DNA of 41,166 nucleotides from Bacteroidota bacterium (GCA_038746285.1 JBCDKT010000035.1:1-41166); one strand, 5' to 3'. Positions 8,844 to 17,055 are shown, counted from the stretch's first letter. Translations and numbers: made by a program. Notes: generated from the letters alone by a model not told the origin.

Positions 8844-9467
8844 ATGGCAGGCATCCTCGACATACTCGGCCCCGCGCTCAGCGGCGGCACCCTCCAGCAA
8901 CTCAGCAGCGCCGTCGGCACCGACGACCAGACCACGCAGCGCGCCGCGATGGCCGCGCTCCCGGTGATCCTCGGCGCGATGAACCGCAACACGAACGACC
9001 CGCAGCAGGCGCAGTCGCTCGCGAGCGCCCTCGAGCGCGACCACGACGGTGGCATCCTCGACAACCTCGGCGGCTTCCTCGGCGGCCTCACTGGGGCGGG
9101 GGCCCCCTCCGACGCGGCTGGCGTCAATGCCCGCGCGGCCAACGGAACCGGCATCCTCGGCCACATCTTCGGCAACCAGCTGTCCCAGGTGCAGCAGGGC
9201 GTCGGCAAGGCGACCGGGCTCGACAGCGGGCAGGTGATGAAAATGATGGTGGCCCTCGCACCGATGGTGATGGGCTACCTCGGGCGCCAGAAGCGCCAGC
9301 AGAACCTGAACGCGGGCGGCCTCTCGGACCTCCTGGGCCGCGAAGCCTCGAACGCCCGCTCCGCCGCGCCGAACGATCTGATGGGCATGCTCGGCGGCCT
9401 CCTCGACCGCGACGGCGACGGCAGCCCGATCGACGATGTGCTCGGCGGCCTGCTCGGCAAGCGGTGA
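8844..9467 (+). CDS. DUF937 domain protein
   Basis: 207 residues from the ATG at 8844, which follows a short pyrimidine-rich leader (CCCCTCTCCCGTC). It has the features of DUF937: an N-terminal helical segment (MAGILDILGPALSGGTLQQL, then SSAVGTDDQTTQRAAMAALPVILGAMNRNT), a glycine-rich GGILDNLGGFLGG loop, the conserved ILGHIFGNQ block, and a helical KMMVALAPMVMGYLGRQK segment. The C-terminal part ends with a DRDGDGSPIDDVLGGLLG segment resembling a calcium-binding loop. The function of the family is unknown. It lies in a co-directional series but 94 bp before the next gene, with a hairpin between. Confidence 0.85.
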   Translation: MAGILDILGPALSGGTLQQLSSAVGTDDQTTQRAAMAALPVILGAMNRNTNDPQQAQSLASALERDHDGGILDNLGGFLGGLTGAGAPSDAAGVNARAANGTGILGHIFGNQLSQVQQGVGKATGLDSGQVMKMMVALAPMVMGYLGRQKRQQNLNAGGLSDLLGREASNARSAAPNDLMGMLGGLLDRDGDGSPIDDVLGGLLGKR

Positions 9468-9491
9468 GGCCTGGAGAAAAGGAAGAGGACC

Positions 9492-9543
9492 GAGAGGAGA
9501 AAGAAGAGAGAGGTGTTCCCTGCTATCTTCTCTTTCTCCTCTC
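9492..9543. repeat. Purine/pyrimidine inverted repeat (long imperfect hairpin)
   Basis: The left arm at 9492-9509 (GAGAGGAGAAAGAAGAGA) pairs with the right arm at 9526-9543 (16 of 18). It lies between the DUF937 stop and the ppk2 start. It could end or attenuate transcription, but it lacks a clean T-run after the stem. Confidence 0.65.
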
Positions 9544-9561
9544 TCTTTTCCCCTTCGCCTC

Positions 9562-10392
9562 ATGACCATCGACCTCGACCGCTACCGCATCGTCCCCGGC
9601 GAGACCCCGCGTCTCGACGAGCGCGACACCGCCGACACGCAGGGGCTCTCCGAAGACCAGGACGAGGACCGCGTCGACGACCAAGTCGAGGACAACCTCG
9701 ACCGGATCGACGACCTCCAGGAGCGGCTCTACGCCGAGAGCGAGCAGTCGCTCCTGATCGTGCTCCAGGCGATGGATGGGGCAGGCAAGGACTCGACGAT
9801 CCGCAGCGTCTTCGGGCCGCTCAACCCGCAGGGCGTCCGCGTGGCGAGCTTCAAAGCGCCGACGAAAGAGGAACTCGCCCACGACTTCCTGTGGCGTGTC
9901 CACCGGCAGGCTCCCGAGGCCGGGCACATCCGCATCTTCAACCGCTCGCACTACGAGGACGTGCTCGTCGTCCGCGTCCACGAGTGGGCCGACGCCGAGA
10001 CCATCGAGCGGCGCTACGACCACATCAACCACTTCGAGGCGCTTCTCGCCGACCGGGGCACATGCATCCTCAAACTGATGCTCCACGTCTCGCCGGAGTA
10101 CCAGCTCGAACGGATGCGCCGCCGCCTCCGCAAGCCCGACAAGCACTGGAAGTTCAACCCCGAGGACCTCGAAGAGCGCAAGCTCTGGGACGACTACCAA
10201 GACGCCTTCGAAGTCGCCCTTGCGCGCTGCTCGACCGAGGCTGCGCCGTGGTACGTCATCCCCGCTGAGGAGCGGTGGTTCCGCGACCTCGTGGTGAGCC
10301 AACTCGTGCTGGAGACGCTGGAGGACATGGATCCCCAGTACCCCGAGCCGTCGTTCGACCCGGCCGATTTTCCACCCGACGAGATCAGCTAG
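9562..10392 (+). CDS. ppk2: Polyphosphate kinase 2 family protein
   Basis: 276 residues from the ATG at 9562, close to the usual length of a single-domain PPK2. It transfers phosphate between polyphosphate and nucleotides in the cytosol. Walker A is AMDGAGKDST (about 70-79), with the lid region and Walker B-like IFNRSHYEDVLVVRVH (about 125-140), then CILKLMLHVSPEYQLERMRRRL and the typical KHWKFNPEDLEERKLWDDYQDAFE and APWYVIPAEERWFRD blocks. These are the diagnostic PPK2 signatures. Whether it prefers AMP, ADP or GDP cannot be decided by eye. The leader contains a TATCTT word and a CT-rich tract directly before the start, and the gene is convergent with the sulfatase. Confidence 0.93.
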   Translation: MTIDLDRYRIVPGETPRLDERDTADTQGLSEDQDEDRVDDQVEDNLDRIDDLQERLYAESEQSLLIVLQAMDGAGKDSTIRSVFGPLNPQGVRVASFKAPTKEELAHDFLWRVHRQAPEAGHIRIFNRSHYEDVLVVRVHEWADAETIERRYDHINHFEALLADRGTCILKLMLHVSPEYQLERMRRRLRKPDKHWKFNPEDLEERKLWDDYQDAFEVALARCSTEAAPWYVIPAEERWFRDLVVSQLVLETLEDMDPQYPEPSFDPADFPPDEIS

Positions 10393-10443
10393 TTGGCTCC
10401 GCTGTGAGGCGGGGAGCACACCGCAGCAGCCGTGCGCAGCGGA

Positions 10444-12180
10444 CTACCGGGCGCGGGTGGCCTTGACGGTGTGCGTGCCGGACGGACTTGCGGCACGGAC
10501 CACGAACGTGCCTGAAGCCGTCGCGGGAAGCGCGAACCGGTAGGTGCTGGCTTCCAGAGGCCCCTCCCATAGCAGGGCAATGCGCCGGCCCAGCAGGTCG
10601 AACACCTCCAGCCGTACGCGCTCCTCCATGCCGAGGGTGAGTTCGACGAACGCATCGCCTGCGCCTGGCCGGGAAGGGTTGGGCGCAACGCGGAGTTCGG
10701 TCTCGGGTGCTCGCACCGCACGCTGCACGGCGGTCTTGGCAGGGGAGTCCATGGCTGTAGGCCGTGCGCCAACCGACTTGCCATAAGGAAGGAGGTCGAC
10801 GAGCATGGCTAGCGTGTCGGGATAGACGGAGGCCAGGTCCGTCACCTCGTTGGCATCGGTAGAGAGGTCGTAGAGCTCCGGCGGGAGGGGCGCGCCCGCC
10901 GCGTCGTACGGGCGCACGAGCTTCCACTGCCTAAGCCGGTAGGCGTCGCCGTGGACGGCGTTGACCGTGGCGATGCCGCCGCGCGAAAACACAGGTCCCC
11001 CCGCGAGGTGATCGCCGAGATCGATCCCGTCGACGGGGTGGTCGAACGGGATGCCTGCGAGGCTGAGCAGCGTAGGTGCCACGTCGATATTGCCGGCAAG
11101 CTGTGCGCTGACGCCGGGAGCGATGTGCCCCGGCCACGATACGAACGAGGGCACCCGGATCCCGCCCTCGTACGGCTCTTTCTTGCCACCGCGAAGCGGC
11201 GCGTTAGAAGCGCCGAGTTCGACGAACCCGCCGTTGTCGGAGATGAACCAGATGACGGTACGGTCGGCCAATCCGTTTCGGTCGAGGGCGTCCATGATGC
11301 GTCCCACCTCGTCGTCGAGGACGGCAACCATGGCGAGGTACCGCTTCCTCAAAATGGTTCGCATGCGGCTACCGCTTATCTCCACGCCGTCGAAGCGGGA
11401 GAGATACTCTTCCTCCTGGCCGATAGGAAGCTGGAGCACACCGGTCCTCGTCATGACGGGGGGCCGTCCAAAATGGGGAGCGGTGAAGGGGAGGTAGAGG
11501 AAGAAGGGAGGTGAGGCCGCGCCCGCTTCGGGACGCTCGTCGATGTACGCCACGGCGCGGTCACCGAAGAGCTGGGTTGCATAGCCGAGGGAGTCCTCCG
11601 GTGCTGGCCGCCGATTCTCCCACCAGTCGAGATACTCGTCGCCGTGCCAGTGAGTATTGTAGTCGATGCCCATGAACGAGCCGTAGAACGAGTCGAAGCC
11701 GTGGTGCAGCGGGTGGAACTGGCTGTCGGTGGTATCGCTCACGAGGACCGAGCCGTGGCCGAGATGCCACTTGCCGATCAGGGCGGTCTGGTAGCCGTTG
11801 GCCTGGAAGGCTTCGGCCAGGGTGCTGTCTCGGTCGTCAATGCCGTTCTCGGTATCGTGCCACACGAGGTGGTTGAGTAGCGCAGGGTTGTCGGCGCGGA
11901 ACGGATAGCGGCCGGTAAGCAGGGCGTAGCGCGACGGCGTGCAGACCGGGCTGCCTGCGTAGAAGTCTGTGAACCGAAGACCCTGCGCCGCGAGCGAGTC
12001 GAGGTGCGGGGTGAGCGCGTCCGTGCTGCCGTAAGAGCCGAGGTCGTCGTAGCCCAGGTCGTCGACGAAGATGAGAATGACGTTGAGCGAGTCGTCTGCG
12101 GTCGGGCGGGCCAGGGGGGCCGCCGCGCAGAAGACCAAGCAGGCGAGGAGCCGCCACGCGCTGACGAATCGGTAGAACAT
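10444..12180 (-). CDS. Secreted type I sulfatase with T9SS-type sorting domain
   Basis: 578 residues. It has a signal peptide (MFYRFVSAWRLLACLVFCAAAPLA), then the alkaline-phosphatase-superfamily start NVILIFVDDLGYDDLGSYG (metal Asp pair) and the sulfatase signature CTPSRYALLTGRYP. The Cys there is the residue converted to formylglycine. GKWHLGHG and WFISDNGG follow as expected. The last 80 or so residues (VAPNPSRP, RVRLEVFDLLGRRIALLWEG, GTFVVRAASPSG) form a Por/T9SS type A sorting domain, so the enzyme is probably exported by the type IX system to the surface or medium. It probably removes sulfate esters from algal polysaccharides; the substrate is unknown. The maturation enzyme is not in the window. 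A TATATTTG box lies 137 bp upstream. Confidence 0.92.
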   Translation of the reverse strand: MFYRFVSAWRLLACLVFCAAAPLARPTADDSLNVILIFVDDLGYDDLGSYGSTDALTPHLDSLAAQGLRFTDFYAGSPVCTPSRYALLTGRYPFRADNPALLNHLVWHDTENGIDDRDSTLAEAFQANGYQTALIGKWHLGHGSVLVSDTTDSQFHPLHHGFDSFYGSFMGIDYNTHWHGDEYLDWWENRRPAPEDSLGYATQLFGDRAVAYIDERPEAGAASPPFFLYLPFTAPHFGRPPVMTRTGVLQLPIGQEEEYLSRFDGVEISGSRMRTILRKRYLAMVAVLDDEVGRIMDALDRNGLADRTVIWFISDNGGFVELGASNAPLRGGKKEPYEGGIRVPSFVSWPGHIAPGVSAQLAGNIDVAPTLLSLAGIPFDHPVDGIDLGDHLAGGPVFSRGGIATVNAVHGDAYRLRQWKLVRPYDAAGAPLPPELYDLSTDANEVTDLASVYPDTLAMLVDLLPYGKSVGARPTAMDSPAKTAVQRAVRAPETELRVAPNPSRPGAGDAFVELTLGMEERVRLEVFDLLGRRIALLWEGPLEASTYRFALPATASGTFVVRAASPSGTHTVKATRAR

Positions 12181-12776
12181 CAGTAGATTATTGTGGAGCC
12201 TAAACGTCGCGGGCCGTCCGCGGAGCCGGGAAGGCCAGTCTGTTCACTAACTGTGCCAACGCGCAGGCCGTCAGAGAGTACGGTGCCTGTTTTGTCCCCT
12301 TGCCTCGCAGGTCCTCCAAATATAAATACGAGCAGACCGTGGAGATGCCTCCAGATGCCAGGCATGCTGACGCGTCATGTATTGGACTGCTGAACGTCGC
12401 CCCACCACGTTTCGGGGGGCATAGTCGGAAGAGGGCTGCCCGGCGCGATTAGGTCCACGGATTCACGTCGCGGGAGGTAGAGCACGGCACGACTCGCTCG
12501 CAGACGGGGGGCTGCCCACGTCTAACACTGGCGACGGTCTGTCGTCTAGGGTCAACAAGCACGACTCGTAGACAGGGCACGGTGTAGACCGAGCACCGGA
12601 AGCGCTTTTCTCTTCCTTCGGGCTTCCAGGCCATCGCACATTTCGCGGAGCCTGCGTGGAAAAATCGACTTACCTGGGGTAGCTTGCGCGCCGTTCGCAT
12701 CCATGCCTGCCCAGCAGGCCCCACCCTCAGCAGGAAGTTCGCTGTGGAACCCCACGATCATCCATCGCTACCCACC
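12181..12776. other. Gene-free divergent intergenic region
   Basis: About 600 bp between the divergent sulfatase and first GH17 genes. Apart from the TATATTTG box and a short A/T-rich patch at 12317-12330, I see no open frame with protein-like composition, no long hairpin and no repeat. Confidence 0.6.
12317..12324 (-). promoter_or_regulatory. TAnnTTTG promoter box for the sulfatase gene
   Basis: On the minus strand this reads TATATTTG, matching the -7 element TAnnTTTG known for Bacteroidota housekeeping promoters. It lies in an A/T-rich island in a GC-rich region, 137 bp before the sulfatase start. No clear -33 TTTG is visible. Confidence 0.45.
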
Positions 12777-13703
12777 GTGCCCAGTTCCAGTGCGCTCGTC
12801 GCGGGGCGCACGAGCGAGTACCGGACCCCGCCCTGGGTCGAGCTTCGCGGCAAGGACTTCTCGGGCATGTCCCGTGCCGACAAGCTCAAACTCTTCCGGG
12901 ATATGCTGGACCGCAAGATTCACGGCATCGCGTTCAGCCCCTACCTCGACGGGCAGCGGCCGGGCGTCGAGATCGGCGAGGCGCAGATCCTCGACCGCCT
13001 CGCCATCATCGAGCCGTACGTCCGCTGGGTCCGCACCTTCTCGTGCATCGAGGGCAACCAGGCCGTGCCGCGCATCGCGCACGAGCGGGGCCTCAAGGCG
13101 ATGGTCGGGATCGACGTGGGGCCGGACCTGGACGACAACGAGGAGCAGGTCGAGAACGGCATCGCCATCGCGCAGGCCGGGCACGCCGACATCCTGGTGG
13201 TCGGCAACGAGAACATGCTGCGCCGCGACCTGAGCGAGCAGCAGCTCCTCGACTACATCGGGCGCGTCAAGGCTGCCGTCCCGGACGAGGTACCCGTCAG
13301 CTTCGTCGATGCCTACTTTCTCTTCGAGCAGCACCCGGCGATTGCCGAGGCGGTGGACGTGCTCCTCGTCAACTGCTACCCGTTCTGGGAGAGCTGCCCG
13401 GCGGAGTACGCGCTCCTCTACATGAAAGAGATGTACCGCCGCGCCGTCAAGGTCGCAAGCGGCAAACGCGTCATCATCAGTGAAACCGGCTGGCCTAGCT
13501 CCGGTACGGCGTTTGGAGCGTCGGTCCCGTCCTACGACAACGCGCTGGAGTACGTCATCAACACCTACCGCTGGGCCGAGGAAGACGGCATCGAGATTTT
13601 CTACTTCGCCGCCTTCGACGAGGCCTGGAAGGTCAGGGCCGAGGGCGACGTCGGGGCCTACTGGGGCCTGTGGGACAGCAGCGGCAACCTGAAATACGAC
13701 TGA
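12777..13703 (+). CDS. GH17-like glycoside hydrolase, copy 1
   Basis: About 308 residues from the GTG at 12777; the start is uncertain (GTG 12744, TTG 12684 and ATG 12868 are in frame). It has a TIM-barrel glycosidase pattern of the beta-1,3-glucanase (GH17) type: GIAFSPYLDGQRPG near the N-terminus, VRWVRTFSC, an acid/base candidate in VVGNENMLRR, VNCYPFW, the nucleophile candidate in IISETGWPSSG, and a C-terminal FYFAAFDEAWKV and YWGLWDSSG. No signal peptide is visible, so it may be cytosolic or start further upstream. The next gene is a diverged paralogue eight bases downstream, so the pair is an operon. Laminarin-type or other beta-glucan is a plausible substrate (family knowledge, not shown). 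Confidence 0.8.
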   Translation: MPSSSALVAGRTSEYRTPPWVELRGKDFSGMSRADKLKLFRDMLDRKIHGIAFSPYLDGQRPGVEIGEAQILDRLAIIEPYVRWVRTFSCIEGNQAVPRIAHERGLKAMVGIDVGPDLDDNEEQVENGIAIAQAGHADILVVGNENMLRRDLSEQQLLDYIGRVKAAVPDEVPVSFVDAYFLFEQHPAIAEAVDVLLVNCYPFWESCPAEYALLYMKEMYRRAVKVASGKRVIISETGWPSSGTAFGASVPSYDNALEYVINTYRWAEEDGIEIFYFAAFDEAWKVRAEGDVGAYWGLWDSSGNLKYD

Positions 13704-13710
13704 GACCACG

Positions 13711-14658
13711 GTGACGAACGACGACGCGCTGAAGCACGTCCTGGGAATCGAGTTCGGTAGCGCGATCTGCTACTCGGGCTACCGCGAGAACCAATCGCCG
13801 GTGACCCAGGCCTACCCGTCCTACGACGAGGTCTGCGAGGACCTGCGCCTGCTCGACCCCAACTGGCAGTACCTCCGCCTCTACGACTGCAGCCGCCACG
13901 CCGAACTCGTCCTCGACGCCGTCCGCGCCGAGGGGTTCGACTTCAAGGTGATGCTCGGGGCCGACATGCGCGCCGAGGTCAGCAACCCGAAGTGCCCGTG
14001 GGGCGCGACCTACCCCGAGGCCCAACTCGCCGCCAACCGGCAGGCCAACAGCGAGGAGATCGACCGGCTGATCGCGCTCGCCAACCGCTACCCCGAGATT
14101 GTCTTCTCGGTGTCGATCGGCAACGAGGCATCGGTCGAGTGGACGGACCACCTCGTGCCGGTCGATCGGCTCGTCGCGTACGCGCGCCGGGTCAAGGCCG
14201 GGGCCGCGCAGCCGGTGACGTTTTGCGAGAACTACGTCCCGTGGACCGGCACGCTCGAACCGCTCGCCGCCGAGCTCGACTTCCTCTCGCTCCACACCTA
14301 CCCGGTCTGGGAGTACCAGACGATTGAGCGGGCGCTCGACTACACGAAGCAGAACTACCGCAGCGTCGCCGACCACTACCCGGACACACCCGTCATTATC
14401 ACCGAAGCGGGCTGGACGACCGGCTCCAACGGGCGCGGCATCGACCCGTGGAATGCCTCGCAGGAGCTCCAGGCGACCTACTGCCGCCAACTCACCGACT
14501 GGAGCCGCGAGCACCGGATTCTGACCTTCGTCTTCGAAGCCTTCGACGAGCCCTGGAAAGGCTCCCCCGACCCGATGGAGCCCGAGAAGCACTGGGGCCT
14601 CTTCACCGTTGACCGCCGGCCGAAGCGGGCGATGCAGGGGCTTTACGCACGTCAATAA
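13711..14658 (+). CDS. GH17-like glycoside hydrolase, copy 2
   Basis: 315 residues from the GTG at 13711, eight bases after copy 1. It contains SAICYSGYRENQSP, YLRLYDCSRHA, the acid/base candidate in VSIGNEASVEW, LSLHTYPVWEYQ, the nucleophile candidate in IITEAGWTTGSNG, and EAFDEPWKG with a final HWGLF. It resembles copy 1 block by block and is a diverged tandem duplicate. No signal peptide is seen. The last 56 bp (LFTVDRRPKRAMQGLYARQ and stop) reappear in diverged form at 15171-15226, on the far side of the HicBA module, which shows that the module was inserted directly after this gene. Confidence 0.85.
   Translation: MTNDDALKHVLGIEFGSAICYSGYRENQSPVTQAYPSYDEVCEDLRLLDPNWQYLRLYDCSRHAELVLDAVRAEGFDFKVMLGADMRAEVSNPKCPWGATYPEAQLAANRQANSEEIDRLIALANRYPEIVFSVSIGNEASVEWTDHLVPVDRLVAYARRVKAGAAQPVTFCENYVPWTGTLEPLAAELDFLSLHTYPVWEYQTIERALDYTKQNYRSVADHYPDTPVIITEAGWTTGSNGRGIDPWNASQELQATYCRQLTDWSREHRILTFVFEAFDEPWKGSPDPMEPEKHWGLFTVDRRPKRAMQGLYARQ
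14603..14658 (+). repeat. 3' end of GH17 copy 2, flanking repeat copy 1
   Basis: The terminal 56 bp of the gene. About 44 of 56 positions match 15171-15226 without gaps, and the encoded peptide is conserved (TVDRRPKRAMQGLYA versus TVDRWPKRAMQSLYA). Confidence 0.85.
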
Positions 14659-14702
14659 TCAGGGCGCGGTGTCCAACAGCGGAACGTGCGGAATGCCCAG
14701 AC

Positions 14703-14942
14703 GTGATAGCGCAAACGCGACGAACTAAGCCGGTGCTTGAGATGACGATGGAGATAGAACGAGAGGACGATGGACGGTGGCTTGCCGAGGTGATGGAGTT
14801 GCCCGGTGTCATGGCCTACGGCTCGTCCCGCGAGGAGGCGGTCGCTCACGCACAGGCTCTCGCGCTTCGGGTCATTGCCGACCGCCTCGATCACGGCGAG
14901 GACGTTCCTGACATTACGCCGCTGTTCGCGGAAGCGGCATGA
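14703..14942 (+). CDS. hicB: HicB family antitoxin
   Basis: 79 residues from the GTG at 14703. A start at the ATG at 14742 would cut into the first strand. It has the HicB partial RNase-H-like fold: MTMEIEREDDGRWLAEVMELPGVMAYGSSREEAVAHAQALALRVIADRL (14742-14888), with the conserved DDGRW, LPGV and G.(S/T).EEA positions. There is no C-terminal DNA-binding domain, so this is the short form. It is followed by HicA with an ATGA overlap. Gene order is antitoxin first, the reverse of E. coli hicAB but common elsewhere. It would neutralise HicA and could autoregulate through the complex. Confidence 0.88.
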   Translation: MIAQTRRTKPVLEMTMEIEREDDGRWLAEVMELPGVMAYGSSREEAVAHAQALALRVIADRLDHGEDVPDITPLFAEAA

Positions 14943-15154
14943 GCCGCTTTGGCTCTGTCAAAGCTCGAAAGCTCTTGCGTGCCCTCCTCAAGATCGGCTG
15001 GCGTATCAAGCGCGAAGGCCGAGGGTCGCATAGGATTCTGGAGCGCGAAGGGTGGCCCGACATCGTCTTCGCGTTCCACGATGGAGACGAGGTCGGGCCG
15101 AAGATGCTCTCCCGTGTGGCGAAGCGAACGGGTTTGAAGCCGTCAGATCTCTGA
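14939..15154 (+). CDS. hicA: HicA family mRNA interferase toxin
   Basis: 71 residues, ATGA overlap with hicB. It is a HicA/YcfA-like small dsRBD-fold protein: KARKLLRALLKIGWRIKREGRGSHRILEREG (14961-15053), with the catalytic His in GSH, then VFAFHDGDEVGPKMLSRVAKRTGLKPSDL (15066-15152). The Gly-Ser-His motif and the GPKMLSRVAKRTGL helix, which corresponds to the usual G.L..I.K..GL, are intact, so an active mRNA-cleaving toxin is predicted. The stop codon lies 16 bp before the detached GH17 tail. Confidence 0.88.
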   Translation: MSRFGSVKARKLLRALLKIGWRIKREGRGSHRILEREGWPDIVFAFHDGDEVGPKMLSRVAKRTGLKPSDL

Positions 15155-15170
15155 GCAACTTGCCCTAGCG

Positions 15171-15226
15171 TCACCGTCGACCGCTGGCCCAAGCGGGCGA
15201 TGCAGAGTCTCTACGCGCAGCGTTAG
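15171..15226 (+). repeat. Detached diverged copy of the GH17 3' end
   Basis: 56 bp that still encode TVDRWPKRAMQSLYAQR and a stop, but with no upstream gene. It is about 79% identical to 14603-14658. With the icmF and kinase cases it marks the right boundary of an insertion after an open-reading-frame 3' end. Confidence 0.85.
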
Positions 15227-15230
15227 GGAG

Positions 15231-15304
15231 GAACAAAGCGAAGGGTACGCCGACGGCCGTAAGAGCCAAGAAAGCCGACGCTTGGGGTCGGCCTACAGCG
15301 GCGG
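15231..15304. repeat. 74-bp dispersed intergenic repeat, copy 1
   Basis: Ungapped alignment with 18648-18721 gives about 55 of 74 identical positions. Shared words are CGCCGACG, GAGCCAAGAA and CAGCGGCGG. An internal GCCGAC/GTCGGC stem is present. It begins four bases after the detached GH17 tail. Confidence 0.6.
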
Positions 15305-15341
15305 ATTCTACAGCCCGAGCACTACGTGAGAGTGTAGTAAC

Positions 15342-15695
15342 TCAGGAGCTTGTAGATGTCGTGGACGCTCCGGCACGGAACGTTTTAACGATTGGCTCGG
15401 CTCGGCTGCTGACCCAAATCTTCAGTTCGGCGTCGAGGTCGAAGTGCCCCTGGCTCTCCTTCGAGAACCGAACAATGCTCTTGTAGGGCACCGACTGATA
15501 CTCCGCCTTCTTTCCGGTCATCCCCTGCTTGTCTACGAAGATTAGCCGTTTGCCGGTGAACACGATGAGGTCGCGGATGAGTTTGTATGCCCGCTTGACC
15601 TCCTCGCCTTCGATCAGGATTGGGTCGAACTCCTCCGACAGCTCGGTTGAGTCGATTTCGGTAGCGTTGCCGAGGAGGCCGTCAAGGAATCCCAT
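15342..15695 (-). CDS. Bacterial PH-domain protein with C-terminal frameshift
   Basis: 117 residues as read. It matches the small bPH_1 (DUF1696/YvbH-like) family: MGFLDGLLGNATEID, EEVKRAYKLIRDLIVFTGKRLIFVDKQGMTGKKAEY, SVPYKSIVRFSKESQGHFDLDAELKIWV and EPIVKTFR. After FR the frame gives the low-complexity end AGASTTSTSS. A different frame continues with SVHDIYKLLSYYTLT and a stop at 15322-15324, which matches the family's C-terminal helix. Restoring one base would give 124 residues, the usual family length. So either the last helix is lost by a recent one-base deletion or there is a sequencing error. The function of the family is not established. Confidence 0.8.
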   Translation of the reverse strand: MGFLDGLLGNATEIDSTELSEEFDPILIEGEEVKRAYKLIRDLIVFTGKRLIFVDKQGMTGKKAEYQSVPYKSIVRFSKESQGHFDLDAELKIWVSSRAEPIVKTFRAGASTTSTSS

Positions 15696-15830
15696 AGGTC
15701 AGGAGAGGTGTGGAGAGTGGAGGCCGTAGAACCCGTGATTGAGCGGACTTTCTACCCTACCCCTCTGTGATGCAGAGGGTGACACAGAGCATCGAGTTTA
15801 CGACACGAGCGCCTGGGCGCGCACGGTCGC

Positions 15831-16095
15831 TCAGGCGGAACGCTGTGCCAGCGCCAGGGCGCCTTCTACGGGGCGGCGCTCGGGGCGGACGATGCGCCAG
15901 CGGGGGAGGTGGCGCAGGAACGCCTCGGCGAGGCATTCGCGGTAGTAGGCCTCCTGCGTCATCCCGCCGGTGAGGACGAGGCGCGGGGTAAGTGCATCGT
16001 TGGCCTGGGCTACGAGCCACGCGGCGCGCTGGGCGAGCGCGTTGGCCTGCGTCTTGATGATCCGGGTCCCCACCCAGTCGTGGTTCTCCCCGGCG
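15831..16095 (-). pseudogene. Detached 3' fragment of a BadF-type kinase gene
   Basis: This stretch is about 93% identical to the end of the intact kinase gene (20810-21074) and encodes the same C-terminus: AGENHDWVGTRIIKTQANAL, then WLVAQAN, LVLTGGMTQEAYYREC, RHLPRWRIVRPERRPVEGAL, ending AQRSA and a stop instead of AQRAK. The upstream part is missing; beyond 16095 the sequence is unrelated. It is the displaced downstream copy of the kinase 3' end and marks the left boundary of the accessory island. Confidence 0.9.
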
Positions 16096-16161
16096 TCGGC
16101 CTCGAAGCGCGGGCTGTACCGCCGTCTTGCAAGGGCTCGCCTTGTCGGGCCGCTCAGCCGA

Positions 16162-16974
16162 CTACCACCCTGGGGGCTCCGTCCACACCGATACGTCGTC
16201 GAGGAAGACCTCGTTTGAGGCCTCATTATTTCCGTTGGCCGTGATCCCGACCTGCATCCGGGTGTACACCGCGTCGGCCCTGGGTAGCGTGACGCCTGTG
16301 CCGTCCAAGACGAGGTCGTCGTCCTGGTACACCCTCAACCGTCCGCCTGGACCGCTGTCGAGCGTCAGGTCGATCCGGACCCGGAGCCACCGCTCGGTTT
16401 CGAGCGTCGCCGCTGGCGCGCGGAAGGTCGCATCGCGGCACCACTTCCCCAGGTCCGACGCGAACGACCTCCCCAGCGGTCCGCTGAGGTACAGCCGACG
16501 CCCGGGGGCGGGGCAGACCGCCGCTGTCCCCTCGGCGGGGCACGACGACTCGTCCGTGCACGTCTCCGGTGCCTCGAGGTCCCACAGGAAGACGTCCCGC
16601 GTGGCCCCGCTCTCGGCCATCCACACCCAGAACTCGACCCACACCCGGTCGCCGTCTCGGAGGCGCAGGCGCTCGAGAACGAGGTCCGCCTTCGACGCTG
16701 TCTCCCCGTCGTACGGTTCGGCCACTAGGCGCACCGACTGACGTCCCGAGCGGCTGCGCGCCGCCGTGAGTTCCACGCGGTTCGAGCCGGAGGTGCGCTG
16801 AAGGTTCGTCCACCGGGAGCCGTCGGAGGCAAAAAGGTCTTCGATCCGCTCGGCCGACTCGAAGTCCTCCGTAAACACCCCGTCGATCACGGGGAAGGGC
16901 TCCGGCGGGGGCACGGTCGGGTCGCAGCCGAGTGTACCTAGAGCGAGCAGGAGTACGGGGAGGCTGCGGCCCAT
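16162..16974 (-). CDS. Lipoprotein with predicted jelly-roll (polysaccharide-lyase-like) domain
   Basis: 270 residues. It starts with a signal peptide and lipobox (LLLALGTLGC, Cys at about 17) followed by DPTVPPPEP, so it is a predicted outer-membrane or surface lipoprotein. The mature part alternates beta-strands (FTEDFESAERIEDLF, NRVELTAARSRSGRQSVRLV, DRVWVEFWVWM, GRLRVYQDDDLVLDG, MQVGITANG and a final VFLDDVSVW). This resembles the concanavalin-A-like fold of the heparin-lyase/alginate-lyase type and of LamG-like carbohydrate-binding proteins. I see no certain catalytic set, so a binding role is equally possible. Four Cys residues in the central insertion may form disulphides. It lies in the island bounded by the kinase 3'-end copies. 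Confidence 0.6.
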   Translation of the reverse strand: MGRSLPVLLLALGTLGCDPTVPPPEPFPVIDGVFTEDFESAERIEDLFASDGSRWTNLQRTSGSNRVELTAARSRSGRQSVRLVAEPYDGETASKADLVLERLRLRDGDRVWVEFWVWMAESGATRDVFLWDLEAPETCTDESSCPAEGTAAVCPAPGRRLYLSGPLGRSFASDLGKWCRDATFRAPAATLETERWLRVRIDLTLDSGPGGRLRVYQDDDLVLDGTGVTLPRADAVYTRMQVGITANGNNEASNEVFLDDVSVWTEPPGW

Positions 16975-17055
16975 GGGGAGGCGGGGTCGAGAAGTGTAAA
17001 GGATGTCGCCGGTCAGAACTGCAAAGAAACTACCCGGCTCCTACAGGCAAGGTAA

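Noticed and set aside
15231-15304. Integron attC site (because HicBA lies next to a stem-forming repeat)
   Set aside because: The core GTTRRRY and RYYYAAC boxes are not both present, and the second copy lies away from any cassette-like gene.
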